In this document: positions 8,355 to 16,050 of the stretch, piece by piece | How positions within the stretch are numbered: position 1 is the first letter of the stretch | Layout: every line of letters starts with the position of its first letter | From: Lachnospiraceae bacterium | GTDB taxonomy: Bacteria > Bacillota > Clostridia > Lachnospirales > Lachnospiraceae | Assembly: GCA_017622845.1 (NCBI GenBank) | Contig: JAGAQJ010000022.1 | Location: forward strand, 26,364-90,363 | Length of the DNA: 64,000 bases | Direction: 5' to 3' | Program-made: the position numbers and the translations under genes | Notes under the pieces: model-generated | Databases searched by the model: none | Told to the model about the DNA's origin: nothing | The model's input: only the letters and a program-made list of their open reading frames with translations

Positions 8355-9632
8355 ATGAGCAGATATGAGGAATGTAAACGCTGTATTCTTGATGTCATAA
8401 GGGAGAAAATCGACCTCTCAAGAGAAGTCGAAGATACAGAGATACAGGATATGGTTGATGAGCTGGTCGTCAGCACAGGCAGAAAGTACGCCTTGTCTTT
8501 GAAAGAAAGGCAGGAGCTTGGAAAAAGTGTATTTCATTCGATACGCAAGCTGGATATTCTGCAGGAGCTTGTAGACAGCAGCGAAGTGACAGAGATTATG
8601 ATTAACGGAACGGAGAGCATTTTTATTGAGAAGGCAGGGCGCATCTGTCAGTGGGATAAGCGCTTTGAGACAAAAGAAAAGCTTGAAAATGTGATACAGC
8701 AGATTGTTGCAAAATGCAATCGTGTAGTGAATGAAGCATCACCCATTGTTGATGCCAGACTGGAAAATGGTTCGCGTGTCAATATCGTACTGGCTCCGGT
8801 AGCGTTAAACGGTCCTATTGTCACAATTCGAAGATTTCCGGATACGCCAATAACCATGGAGGATTTGATAAGCTATGGTTCCATCACAAGACAGGCGGCA
8901 GAGGAGCTGAAAAGACTTGTCGTTGCAGGCTATAACATAGTCATCAGCGGAGGAACAGGCTCAGGGAAGACAACATTTTTGAATGCATTGTCACATGATA
9001 TTCCGAAGACAGAGCGCATTATTACGATAGAGGACTCGGCGGAGCTGCAGTTACAGGAGATTCCCAATCTGGTGCGGCTTGAGACGAGAAATGCAAATGC
9101 AGACGGTGCAAAGGCAATCACCATACGCGACCTGATTAAATCAGCCCTGCGTATGAGACCGGACCGCATTATTGTCGGGGAAGTCAGAGGAAGTGAGGCG
9201 ATAGACATGCTTCAGGCATTGAATACCGGACACGATGGTTCCTTAAGCACCGGACATGCTAATTCGTCAAAGGATATGCTGACCCGTTTAGAGACGATGG
9301 TTCTTATGGGAATGGACCTTCCGCTGACGGCAGTAAGACGTCAGATTGCTTCCGGAGTAGATATTATTGTCCACCTTGGCAGATTGAGAGACAAGTCAAG
9401 ACGTGTCCTTGAAATCACGGAAGTATTGGGATTTGAAAAGGAAGAAATCCGGACAGCGCCGCTTTATGAATTTCAGGAATCCGGCGAGCAAAACAGCATC
9501 GTAATGGGTGAGCTTGTTAAGGTAAATGTGCTGGCACATACAGGGAAGCTTAGGGCTTCTGGAATTAATGAAACAATCTACAGCAAAATGGAGAATAAAG
9601 ATGAAGCAGATTCATTGCAGGAAAAATATTAG
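8355..9632 (+). CDS. tadA: TadA/CpaF secretion ATPase
   Basis: Hexameric type II/IV secretion ATPase that drives Flp pilus assembly. With the start at 8355 (GGAG 6 nt upstream; a GTG 27 bp earlier has no RBS) the product is 425 residues. Visible motifs: EVTEIMINGT, GSRVNIVLAPVALNGP, RRFPDTPI, Walker A GGTGSGKT at about 199-206, Asp box TIEDSAELQL, Walker B LRMRPDRIIVGEVRG, and the His box TGHDGSLSTGHANS. Length and motif order fit the family. The last 32 bp overlap the tadB start, indicating translational coupling. Confidence 0.96.
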   Translation: MSRYEECKRCILDVIREKIDLSREVEDTEIQDMVDELVVSTGRKYALSLKERQELGKSVFHSIRKLDILQELVDSSEVTEIMINGTESIFIEKAGRICQWDKRFETKEKLENVIQQIVAKCNRVVNEASPIVDARLENGSRVNIVLAPVALNGPIVTIRRFPDTPITMEDLISYGSITRQAAEELKRLVVAGYNIVISGGTGSGKTTFLNALSHDIPKTERIITIEDSAELQLQEIPNLVRLETRNANADGAKAITIRDLIKSALRMRPDRIIVGEVRGSEAIDMLQALNTGHDGSLSTGHANSSKDMLTRLETMVLMGMDLPLTAVRRQIASGVDIIVHLGRLRDKSRRVLEITEVLGFEKEEIRTAPLYEFQESGEQNSIVMGELVKVNVLAHTGKLRASGINETIYSKMENKDEADSLQEKY

Positions 9633-10404
9633 TATCAGAGAAAACAGGAGCAGGCTGCCTCCTGAGACGGATTACGCAAGTTATAAGCTAAGCAGACAGG
9701 AAACTGTTGTACATCTTTTGCTTGGAGCTGCGTTTATAGCGGTAATAAGTCGGCTTTTTTATGACAGCATCATTGCATGGTTACTGATGATGCCCTTTGT
9801 CTTTCTTTCCATAAAGGATAAGAGCAAAGCGCTGTGCCGAAAGCGAAAACGTGCATTGGAAGCTGCGTTTCGGGAGGTAATTCTTAGCGTATCCGCAAAC
9901 CTTCAGGCAGGCTACAGCGTGGAAAATGCATTCCGTGAGGCATACAAGGATATTGTAATTTTATTTGGAAAAGAGTCATTGATGGCAGAAGAACTGCGTC
10001 TTATATTAAGAAAGCTGGACAACAATGAGCAGCTGGAAGCGGCATTGCGGAATCTGGCGGAAAGAAGCGGTGTACAGGACATCAAAGATTTTGCAGACAT
10101 ATTTCAGATTGCAAAAAGAGGGAGCGGAAATATCCGCAGCATTATAGCAAACACTGCGGATATTATCGGCGGCAAGCAGGAGGTCAGGAGAGAGATTGAG
10201 ACGGTGGTCAGTGAAAAGAAATTAGAGCAGCAGATTATGAGATATATACCGTTTCTGATTATGATTTACATTTCCTTTACCACAAAGGGGTATTTTGAAA
10301 GCCTGTATCACAATCCGCCGGGCTGGCTGATTGCGACAGTATCCTTGATTGTATATGCTGCTGCGTGCCGTTTGTCTGATGCAATTTTAGACATAGAGAT
10401 ATAA
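9601..10404 (+). CDS. tadB: TadB-like pilus inner-membrane platform protein
   Basis: Type II secretion F-domain protein of the Tad platform. The soluble domain (about 75-210) contains the family pattern VSANLQAGYSVENAFREAY and KRGSGNIRSIIANTADII; hydrophobic segments lie near 45-75, 220-240 and 245-262. The ATG at 9601 is preferred (GGAG a few bases upstream, overlapping the tadA end by 32 bp), giving 267 residues; the longer upstream reading has no basic or hydrophobic start that fits. TadC follows 21 bp downstream. Confidence 0.88.
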   Translation: MKQIHCRKNISIRENRSRLPPETDYASYKLSRQETVVHLLLGAAFIAVISRLFYDSIIAWLLMMPFVFLSIKDKSKALCRKRKRALEAAFREVILSVSANLQAGYSVENAFREAYKDIVILFGKESLMAEELRLILRKLDNNEQLEAALRNLAERSGVQDIKDFADIFQIAKRGSGNIRSIIANTADIIGGKQEVRREIETVVSEKKLEQQIMRYIPFLIMIYISFTTKGYFESLYHNPPGWLIATVSLIVYAAACRLSDAILDIEI

Positions 10405-10425
10405 ATCAGGAAGGAGGTGATATTT

Positions 10426-11772
10426 TTGGGAGAAGTGCTTGGGAGATGGCTGTATAAAAGACTGGAACATATGGGGACAAAAACCGGCAGAATTTTATAT
10501 AACAATGCTGTCAGGGAGGATTTGCAGACCTTAGAGCCTGCAGGAAATACAGCAAAAAGACAGAAGGAGTATGTGATTAAAAAGCTTTCCATCTGTATTA
10601 CAATTGTGGTTTTCGGTGTGATTTTTTCGGTTGCTTTGTGGATAAAAGAAGGAATCGGGACAAGGATTGTTGATAACTGCCTTAGCCGTAATCCATATGG
10701 TGAGGGCACAAGGCACGTCACACTGGCAGCAGATGATGGTGAACATACCTATGATATTTCTGTTGACCTTGAGGAAAAATCTTATACACAGGAGGAGCTG
10801 GCAAAGCTGGCGCAAACGGCAGTTCCTGTTCTGGAAGACTGCATTCTGGGCAGAAATCAGAGCTTTGACAAAGTGGAGTATGATATGAAGCTTGCAGAAA
10901 GCCTTGAGAATTATCCGTTTGACATAAGGTGGCGCGTTGATGAGGAATATATGGATTATGAAGGCAGGCTTGTAAAAGACAAGCTGGAGACTCCTCAGCT
11001 TATGGAACTGACAGCAGTATTAACTTGTGAGACATTCGAGCTGGAACACTGCATGGCAATCAGAATATACAGTAAGGCGGAGCAGCCCGGACAGTCAGAG
11101 CTGATAGCAAGACAGGTATGTGACGCGGAGAGCATCAGCCGTGAGTCGGAAAATATGGCACTTCCGTCAGAAATTGGGAATCGGAGGATTAGCTGGAGTT
11201 ATCAAAGAGATTATAACGGACTGCTGTTTCTGGCAGTGACTCCAATCCTGGCAGTATTTGTATTTCTTAGTCGTGACAGGGACTTACACCGGCAGGTTGA
11301 GGATAGAAAGGAACAAATGTGCATGGATTATCCTGAGATTGTAAGTGAGCTTGCATTATTGATAGGAGCAGGAATGGCAGTGCCGAATGCATGGAATAAG
11401 ATTGCAGAGGATTATAAGAGCAAAAGAAATCAGAACGGAAGAAAAAGATATGCTTATGAAGAGATGCTTTTGACAGTCTATGAGATGAAGAGCGGCGTCA
11501 CGCAGGCAGAAGCATATGAACATTTTGGACGGCGGTGCCGCATTTCGAGCTATAACAAGCTTTCTGCCATACTGTCACAAAATATAAAAAAGGGAGCAGG
11601 AAGTCTTCCGCAATTGCTTAGAGAGGAAGCATCAGCCGCCTTTGAGGAGAGAAAGCATGCGGCGAGAAAATTAGGGGAGAAGGCAGGAACAAAGCTGCTG
11701 GTCCCAATGATGATGCTGTTGGGAATCACAATGGTTATGATTATGGTTCCTGCATTCAAAACTTTACTGTAG
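10426..11772 (+). CDS. TadC-like platform protein with large extracytoplasmic insert
   Basis: The start is the TTG at 10426, 8 nt after AAGGAGG; the nearby GTG at 10417 overlaps that RBS. The 448-residue product has a hydrophobic segment near 55-75 (ICITIVVFGVIFSVALWI), then about 200 mostly polar residues (80-265), then TM near 265-285 and a C-terminal F-domain (about 300-420: SELALLIGAGMAVPNAWNKI, KKGAGSLPQLLREE) with a last TM (LVPMMMLLGITMVMIMVPAF). The C-terminal half is TadC-like. The insert between the first two membrane segments is absent from standard TadC (about 300 residues) and should lie outside the cell or across the membrane. Confidence 0.8.
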   Translation: MGEVLGRWLYKRLEHMGTKTGRILYNNAVREDLQTLEPAGNTAKRQKEYVIKKLSICITIVVFGVIFSVALWIKEGIGTRIVDNCLSRNPYGEGTRHVTLAADDGEHTYDISVDLEEKSYTQEELAKLAQTAVPVLEDCILGRNQSFDKVEYDMKLAESLENYPFDIRWRVDEEYMDYEGRLVKDKLETPQLMELTAVLTCETFELEHCMAIRIYSKAEQPGQSELIARQVCDAESISRESENMALPSEIGNRRISWSYQRDYNGLLFLAVTPILAVFVFLSRDRDLHRQVEDRKEQMCMDYPEIVSELALLIGAGMAVPNAWNKIAEDYKSKRNQNGRKRYAYEEMLLTVYEMKSGVTQAEAYEHFGRRCRISSYNKLSAILSQNIKKGAGSLPQLLREEASAAFEERKHAARKLGEKAGTKLLVPMMMLLGITMVMIMVPAFKTLL

Positions 11773-11947
11773 TCAGAAAGAAGCCGGATGCAGAAGCAAA
11801 ATCCATAAAATTGAATAATGTTTGAGAGGCGCTTATGCCAAGGACAGGTATGCCTGCGCCAAGACAGGAAATAGAGAAACTAATATAACAAAAACAGAAT
11901 CATAAAAATAGAAAAAGTAATTCAAAGAGAAGAAAGGAAATATTAAC

Positions 11948-12115
11948 ATGAGAAATTTCAAAAGCTTTATAAAAGAAGAAGACGGAATGGGAACAGTCGA
12001 AATTGTGCTGATTATGGTTGTGCTTATCGCGCTTGTAGCGCTTTTTAAGGACAGCATCAAAAAGTTGGTGGAAACAATTCTGAAAAAGATTTCAACAAAT
12101 GCAAATAAAATATAA
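11948..12115 (+). CDS. flp: Flp-type pilin (type IVb), 55 residues
   Basis: Short gene, 55 codons, with GAAAGGAAAT before the ATG. The product has a basic/acidic leader ending in EDG, then MGTVEIVLIMVVLIALVALF, a hydrophobic helix, and a short charged tail. This is the Flp prepilin layout: the prepilin peptidase would cut after Gly13, leaving Glu at mature position +5. It is the probable major subunit of the pilus. It sits right after the platform genes and before the pseudopilins. A GC-rich inverted repeat (GGCGC...GCGCC at about 11827-11860) in the 175-bp upstream spacer could protect or separate the pilin mRNA. Confidence 0.92.
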   Translation: MRNFKSFIKEEDGMGTVEIVLIMVVLIALVALFKDSIKKLVETILKKISTNANKI

Positions 12116-12128
12116 GCGGTAGAAGCAA

Positions 12129-13607
12129 ATGGTTACAAGGTTCAGGTTATTAAAAAAAGCTGAAGGAGCATACCTGACTGTATACCTTTCCCTGATATTC
12201 GGCATTGTCCTGTCGCTGCTGCTTGCTCTGATTGAGGGAGCAGCGATAGGAGCTGTCAGGGCGCAGGCAGAGCTTGTGGCTGACTTGGGGCTGGATTCCG
12301 TTTTTGCAGAGTATCACAGAGAAATTCTTAATCAATATGAGTTGTTTTTTATTGATTCTTCATATGGCGGCGCCAATGGAGGTGTGGGTATGGTGGAAGC
12401 ACATTTATCTGATTATATGAGCTATAATATGAATCCTGAAAAAGAATTGCTGATGCTGGGAGAAGAGACATTGTTGAAATTGGAGAATCCCTATCTGGAA
12501 ATTCAGGAGGTATCTTATGCGAGCGATGATGATTGTATGGTATGGAAAGCACAGGCAGTTGCATATATGAAAGCAGTCTATGGAGGGGATATCATTTCAA
12601 GAGTAAAGGAACATATGGATACAGTCGAAAGCAATGGACTTACGGATAGGGATGTGGCGGCTGAGGTGTCAGAGCAGAAAAGGAAGTTTGAGGAGGCACT
12701 GGCTGAAAATCAAATCATAGAGTTTGGCGGAGAAAGTGAGGAGGGTTATTCTTATCAGAAGGTGTCAGGTGTGTTTGATGAGCTGATAGGGGGAGGCCTG
12801 CTGATGCTGGTGCTTCCTCAAGATGATACGGTTTCGGGTGCAATAATGGATGAAGGTCCTTACTTTTCAAGCCGTATGAAAAATGGAAAAATCAATCAGG
12901 GCATCGGACTTCATGAGGGAATGGAGCGTCCCGACGGAATGATAGAGGAACTGATATATGGAGAGTATTTGATGAAAATGTGCGGCTGCTACACACAGCC
13001 AAAAGAACAGGGGCTTCTGAAATACCAGATTGAATACATTTTATATGGGAAAAACAGTGATGCAGCAAACCTTAGAAGCAGCGTCGAACTTTTATTTGGA
13101 CTTCGGGCAGCATCAAATCTGACCAGCATATTTATGGATTCGAAGAAAAAATCAGAGGCGGAAGCAGCGGCGACTGCGCTGTGCAGTCTGCTGGCTGTTC
13201 CGCAGCTCTCAGAAGCGCTGACTGCAATCTTAATAAGTGTGTGGGCGCTTGCGGAGGCAGCGGTAGATGTACATCAGCTTTTAGACGGAGGAAGAGTTCC
13301 TCTTACGAAAAAAAATCATGAGTGGAATACCAGTCTGACTGGTTTGTTCAGCGGAAACCTGTTTGGCGGAGGTAAAAATATGACAGGTCTGTCATATCAG
13401 GATTACCTGAGAGTGTTCTTAGGAATTATGGATAAAAATGACAAAGCAGTGAGAAGTCTTGATGTTGTGGAAATGGATATCAGGCAGACCGAAGGAAACG
13501 AAAGCTTTCGAATAGACAGATGCATTGATTTCATGAAGGTGAACTTTGGCTTTGCAGATTCGTCAGGGCATGACTTTGTGTTTCAGAAAAGGATGTGTTA
13601 TGAGTAA
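12129..13607 (+). CDS. Tad-locus DUF5702-like pseudopilin/TadG-like protein
   Basis: A 492-residue protein with a single N-terminal hydrophobic segment (YLTVYLSLIFGIVLSLLLAL) after a short basic leader, then a long extracytoplasmic region. The pattern after the helix (IEGAAIGAVRAQAELVADLGLDSVFAEYHREILNQYELFFID) is characteristic of DUF5702 proteins found in Firmicutes Tad loci, which occupy the position of TadG. It begins 13 bp after the pilin gene. A second hydrophobic stretch lies near 345-370. Its role in the pilus tip or anchoring is inferred from position only. Confidence 0.8.
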   Translation: MVTRFRLLKKAEGAYLTVYLSLIFGIVLSLLLALIEGAAIGAVRAQAELVADLGLDSVFAEYHREILNQYELFFIDSSYGGANGGVGMVEAHLSDYMSYNMNPEKELLMLGEETLLKLENPYLEIQEVSYASDDDCMVWKAQAVAYMKAVYGGDIISRVKEHMDTVESNGLTDRDVAAEVSEQKRKFEEALAENQIIEFGGESEEGYSYQKVSGVFDELIGGGLLMLVLPQDDTVSGAIMDEGPYFSSRMKNGKINQGIGLHEGMERPDGMIEELIYGEYLMKMCGCYTQPKEQGLLKYQIEYILYGKNSDAANLRSSVELLFGLRAASNLTSIFMDSKKKSEAEAAATALCSLLAVPQLSEALTAILISVWALAEAAVDVHQLLDGGRVPLTKKNHEWNTSLTGLFSGNLFGGGKNMTGLSYQDYLRVFLGIMDKNDKAVRSLDVVEMDIRQTEGNESFRIDRCIDFMKVNFGFADSSGHDFVFQKRMCYE

Positions 13608-13821
13608 ACAGCAGATATCTGCAAGTTCGTGTACTGTCTGATAGAAATCTGAGAAAAACTCTGCAAAATCATTTTATTGGCAAGGCATAGTAAAGAAGAG
13701 ATGCAGCAAAAAATCAGCGATACACAAAGAAGGAATAGGAGGATGTTCTTTGGAATGTTGTAGTTTGGATGCAGACATTAAAAATATGCAGTATAAAAAT
13801 ATATGTAAGAAGGGAGGAGCC

Positions 13822-14676
13822 ATGCTCTCTGTATTAAATCAATTACATCACAAAACTTCAGCACAAAAAAGAATGTCCTCCTGTTCCTTTGACGGCATGA
13901 AAGCCAGTATGACAGTGGAGGCGTGCTTTGTTCTGCCATTTTTCCTCTTTGCATTTCTGAATATGATATCAATCATAGAGTTGTACCGACTGCAGGGCAA
14001 CATGTCTGCTGCTATGCATGCTGCGGCAAAAGAAATGGCAGTATACGGCTATGAGTATCAGGAAATCAAGGGTTCACCGGCAGGCGTTGCAGAGTCTCTT
14101 GGACTTACTTATCTGTATGCTTCCAATCAGGTAAAAAGAAGGCTTGGGACAGACTATCTTGACAGTTCTCCGATAGCAGGAGGCGCTTCCTCAATAAGCT
14201 GGTTGAAATCCTCTGTTATGCAGGAGAATGATTGTATTGATCTTGTTGCAGAGTATCGGATACAACCGCCTGCTGCGATAGTCGGTTACCATGAACGGTT
14301 CCTATATAACAGAATCCGCACAAGAGCGTGGACCGGTTATGATAATACCGAAGGCAGTGGAGACAATACCGGAGAGGAAATCGTGTACATCACACCGGAG
14401 GGGAAGGTATATCACAAGACGAGAGGATGTACATATTTGAAACAGTCGTTGTCAGCAGTGGATATGAGCTTTATGGAAACAGAGCGCAATCAAAATGGTC
14501 AAAAGTACTATCCTTGTGAAGAATGCGGAGCTGCCTGTAAGGATACTGTGTATATTTCAAATTATGGAAATAAGATGCACTCCTCACTAAGCTGCAGTAA
14601 GCTAAAAAGGACAATTCTTGCAGTGCCGATATCGCAGACGGAAGGGAGAGCGCCGTGCAGTAAATGCGGCAGGTAA
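13822..14676 (+). CDS. TadE-like pseudopilin with two C-terminal Cys/His repeats
   Basis: The ATG at 13822 follows GGGAGGAG; an earlier in-frame start at 13750 has no better signal. The product (284 residues) has a TadE-type leader and helix, MTVEACFVLPFFLFAFLNMI, where T-V-E is the processing context. The last 95 residues hold two tandem modules of the form VYI...G-K-x-H...C-x-x-L-K...P-C-x-x-C-G (about 185-238 and 239-284). Such H-C-C-C modules resemble metal-binding Ada-like motifs found in secreted nucleases and lipoproteins. Their presence on a pseudopilin is unusual and suggests an extracellular metal- or ligand-binding tip (inference). Confidence 0.8.
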   Translation: MLSVLNQLHHKTSAQKRMSSCSFDGMKASMTVEACFVLPFFLFAFLNMISIIELYRLQGNMSAAMHAAAKEMAVYGYEYQEIKGSPAGVAESLGLTYLYASNQVKRRLGTDYLDSSPIAGGASSISWLKSSVMQENDCIDLVAEYRIQPPAAIVGYHERFLYNRIRTRAWTGYDNTEGSGDNTGEEIVYITPEGKVYHKTRGCTYLKQSLSAVDMSFMETERNQNGQKYYPCEECGAACKDTVYISNYGNKMHSSLSCSKLKRTILAVPISQTEGRAPCSKCGR

Positions 14677-14775
14677 AATTCGTCTGCTTTTGCAACGACG
14701 CAAAAAATGTATAATCCGACATCTTATGAATGGGCAGGGCTGAACTGTCACATATTGATAACAGTTTTGTAAAAG

Positions 14776-14908
14776 GTAATTGTTCAGTACAGCACTACGC
14801 ACTTGCTGCGGAGTGCGTGAGAATGTGTCAATTGCGTTAGGCATCAAGTCACCAAGAAGTGGTTTTGCATGACTTGATGACGTAACTATGAGGGTACTGA
14901 ATAGTTAC
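14776..14908 (+). mobile_element. MITE-like element, family 2, 8-bp target duplication
   Basis: The 133-bp element starts GTAATTGTTCAGTAC and ends GTACTGAATAGTTAC, imperfect inverted repeats, between exact 8-bp direct repeats TGTAAAAG (14768-14775 and 14909-14916). Inside are two hairpins: GCACT...AGTGC and CATCAAGTCA...TGACTTGATG (10-bp perfect arms). It lies inside the tad operon, 40 bp upstream of the second prepilin peptidase start. Other copies: 21506, 54087 and 62584. Confidence 0.88.
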
Positions 14909-14948
14909 TGTAAAAGAAAGATAGGATAGATAAGAAAGGAGTCATGAT

Positions 14949-15380
14949 ATGAATCATATGATATACGACGTGTTTATTGTGGTAATAGGCATTCTGATTT
15001 TTGTGGCAGGAATTACAGATATCAGAAAAAAACAGATTAACAGAGGGTTTCTGCTGGTATTAATGCTGGTGTGTTTTGCAGCAATTCCGTTTAAAGAAGA
15101 TTCAGGCATATTTGATGCAGTGGGCGGATTTCTGATAGGATTGTGCGCGATAGGCATATCCATGATGAGCAGGGAACAGATAGGAAGGGGTGATGGGCTT
15201 GTCATTGCAGCTATTGGGCTGGTGCTTGGAGTGCGCAGATGTATGACAGCAATATTTGCAGCTTCCTTTATTATGTGCATGATAGCAATTGTAGTATTGC
15301 TTCTAAAAAGAGGAAACAGGCATACACGGCTTCCGTTTTTGCCGGCTGTATTTGTAGGGTATGTATTATGCGCCGGATAA
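14949..15380 (+). CDS. Prepilin peptidase, A24 family, second copy
   Basis: A 143-residue membrane protein with the two A24 aspartates: GITDIRKKQINRG (about residue 25) and IGRGDGLVIAAIG (about residue 80). Four hydrophobic segments are visible. It is shorter than the copy at 6695 and only distantly similar. AAGGAG precedes the ATG. It overlaps the next gene by 13 bp, showing co-translation with a TadE-like pseudopilin, which may be its special substrate (inference). A family 2 mobile element separates it from the upstream part of the operon. Confidence 0.87.
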   Translation: MNHMIYDVFIVVIGILIFVAGITDIRKKQINRGFLLVLMLVCFAAIPFKEDSGIFDAVGGFLIGLCAIGISMMSREQIGRGDGLVIAAIGLVLGVRRCMTAIFAASFIMCMIAIVVLLLKRGNRHTRLPFLPAVFVGYVLCAG

Positions 15381-15889
15381 ATATTTTCTTAAGGAAAAAG
15401 CTTTTCACATTATTCGCATTACAACGAAGAAGAGTCGGGCGTCATGATAAAAGATATGAAAGCGCATATTTTACTGTGGAAGCAGCGCTGATTTTTCCAA
15501 CGGTAATGCTTTTTACGGCAGTAATGATATTTTTGGCTTTTTACAGCTATGACAGGTGCATATTAGAGCATAGTGCATATGAGGCAGCGCTTAGAGGGAC
15601 AGGCAGTCATATCAAAACAGCCGAAGAAGCATATACACAGGCACGTACGGCAGCAGGCAGGCTTGTGGAAGAAAAGCTGTTTGCTGTAAAAGACTTTCAT
15701 TACAGTATCTCAGTAGAAGCCAATCATGTGACAGTAAGCTATCACTGTATTGTGAATATGCCTTTTGTCACATGGCTTACGGAATATGTATCTGATGTGG
15801 ATATGGCGCTTGATATCAGCCGAAGTGCAAACAGAAACCGACCGCCAAGAACGATTCGTGACTGCAGGATAATTAATAATGGAATATAA
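15368..15889 (+). CDS. TadE-like pseudopilin
   Basis: The ATG at 15368 lies inside the end of the prepilin peptidase gene. The 173-residue product has a basic leader (MRRINIFLRKK), then YFTVEAALIFPTVMLFTAVMIFLAF, the TadE-type class III signal and helix, then a conserved-looking extracytoplasmic part (ILEHSAYEAALRGTGS). It is likely processed by the adjacent peptidase and built into the pilus base or tip. The last 80 bp of the gene are the first of three tandem repeat units that continue into non-coding DNA (15810-16048). Confidence 0.83.
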   Translation: MRRINIFLRKKLFTLFALQRRRVGRHDKRYESAYFTVEAALIFPTVMLFTAVMIFLAFYSYDRCILEHSAYEAALRGTGSHIKTAEEAYTQARTAAGRLVEEKLFAVKDFHYSISVEANHVTVSYHCIVNMPFVTWLTEYVSDVDMALDISRSANRNRPPRTIRDCRIINNGI

Positions 15890-16048
15890 GCTGAATCTCA
15901 GCAAAAGCGCAGAAAAACCGACCACAAGAACAATACGCGGCAGCAGGAAAATAAAAAACGGAGGATAAGCTGAATCTCAGCAAAAGCGCAGAAAAACCGA
16001 CTGACAAGAACAATACGCGGCAGCAGGAAAATAAGTAATGGAGGATAA
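15810..16048 (+). repeat. Three tandem ~80-bp repeats at the 3' end of the TadE-like gene
   Basis: Units at about 15810-15889, 15890-15968 and 15969-16048. Units 2 and 3 are almost identical (shared GCTGAATCTCAGCAAAAGCG and AAGAACAATACGCGGCAGC). Unit 1, the coding end of the upstream gene, is a diverged version of the same sequence. Unit 3 supplies the AATGGAGGATAA ribosome-binding site of the FHA gene. The array looks like local duplication of a gene-end plus RBS. Confidence 0.85.
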
Positions 16049-16050
16049 AA

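Noticed and set aside
11834-11872. A very short frame in the spacer before the flp gene
   Set aside because: Fewer than 20 codons and no RBS; it lies within a GC-rich inverted repeat and is more likely part of an mRNA leader.
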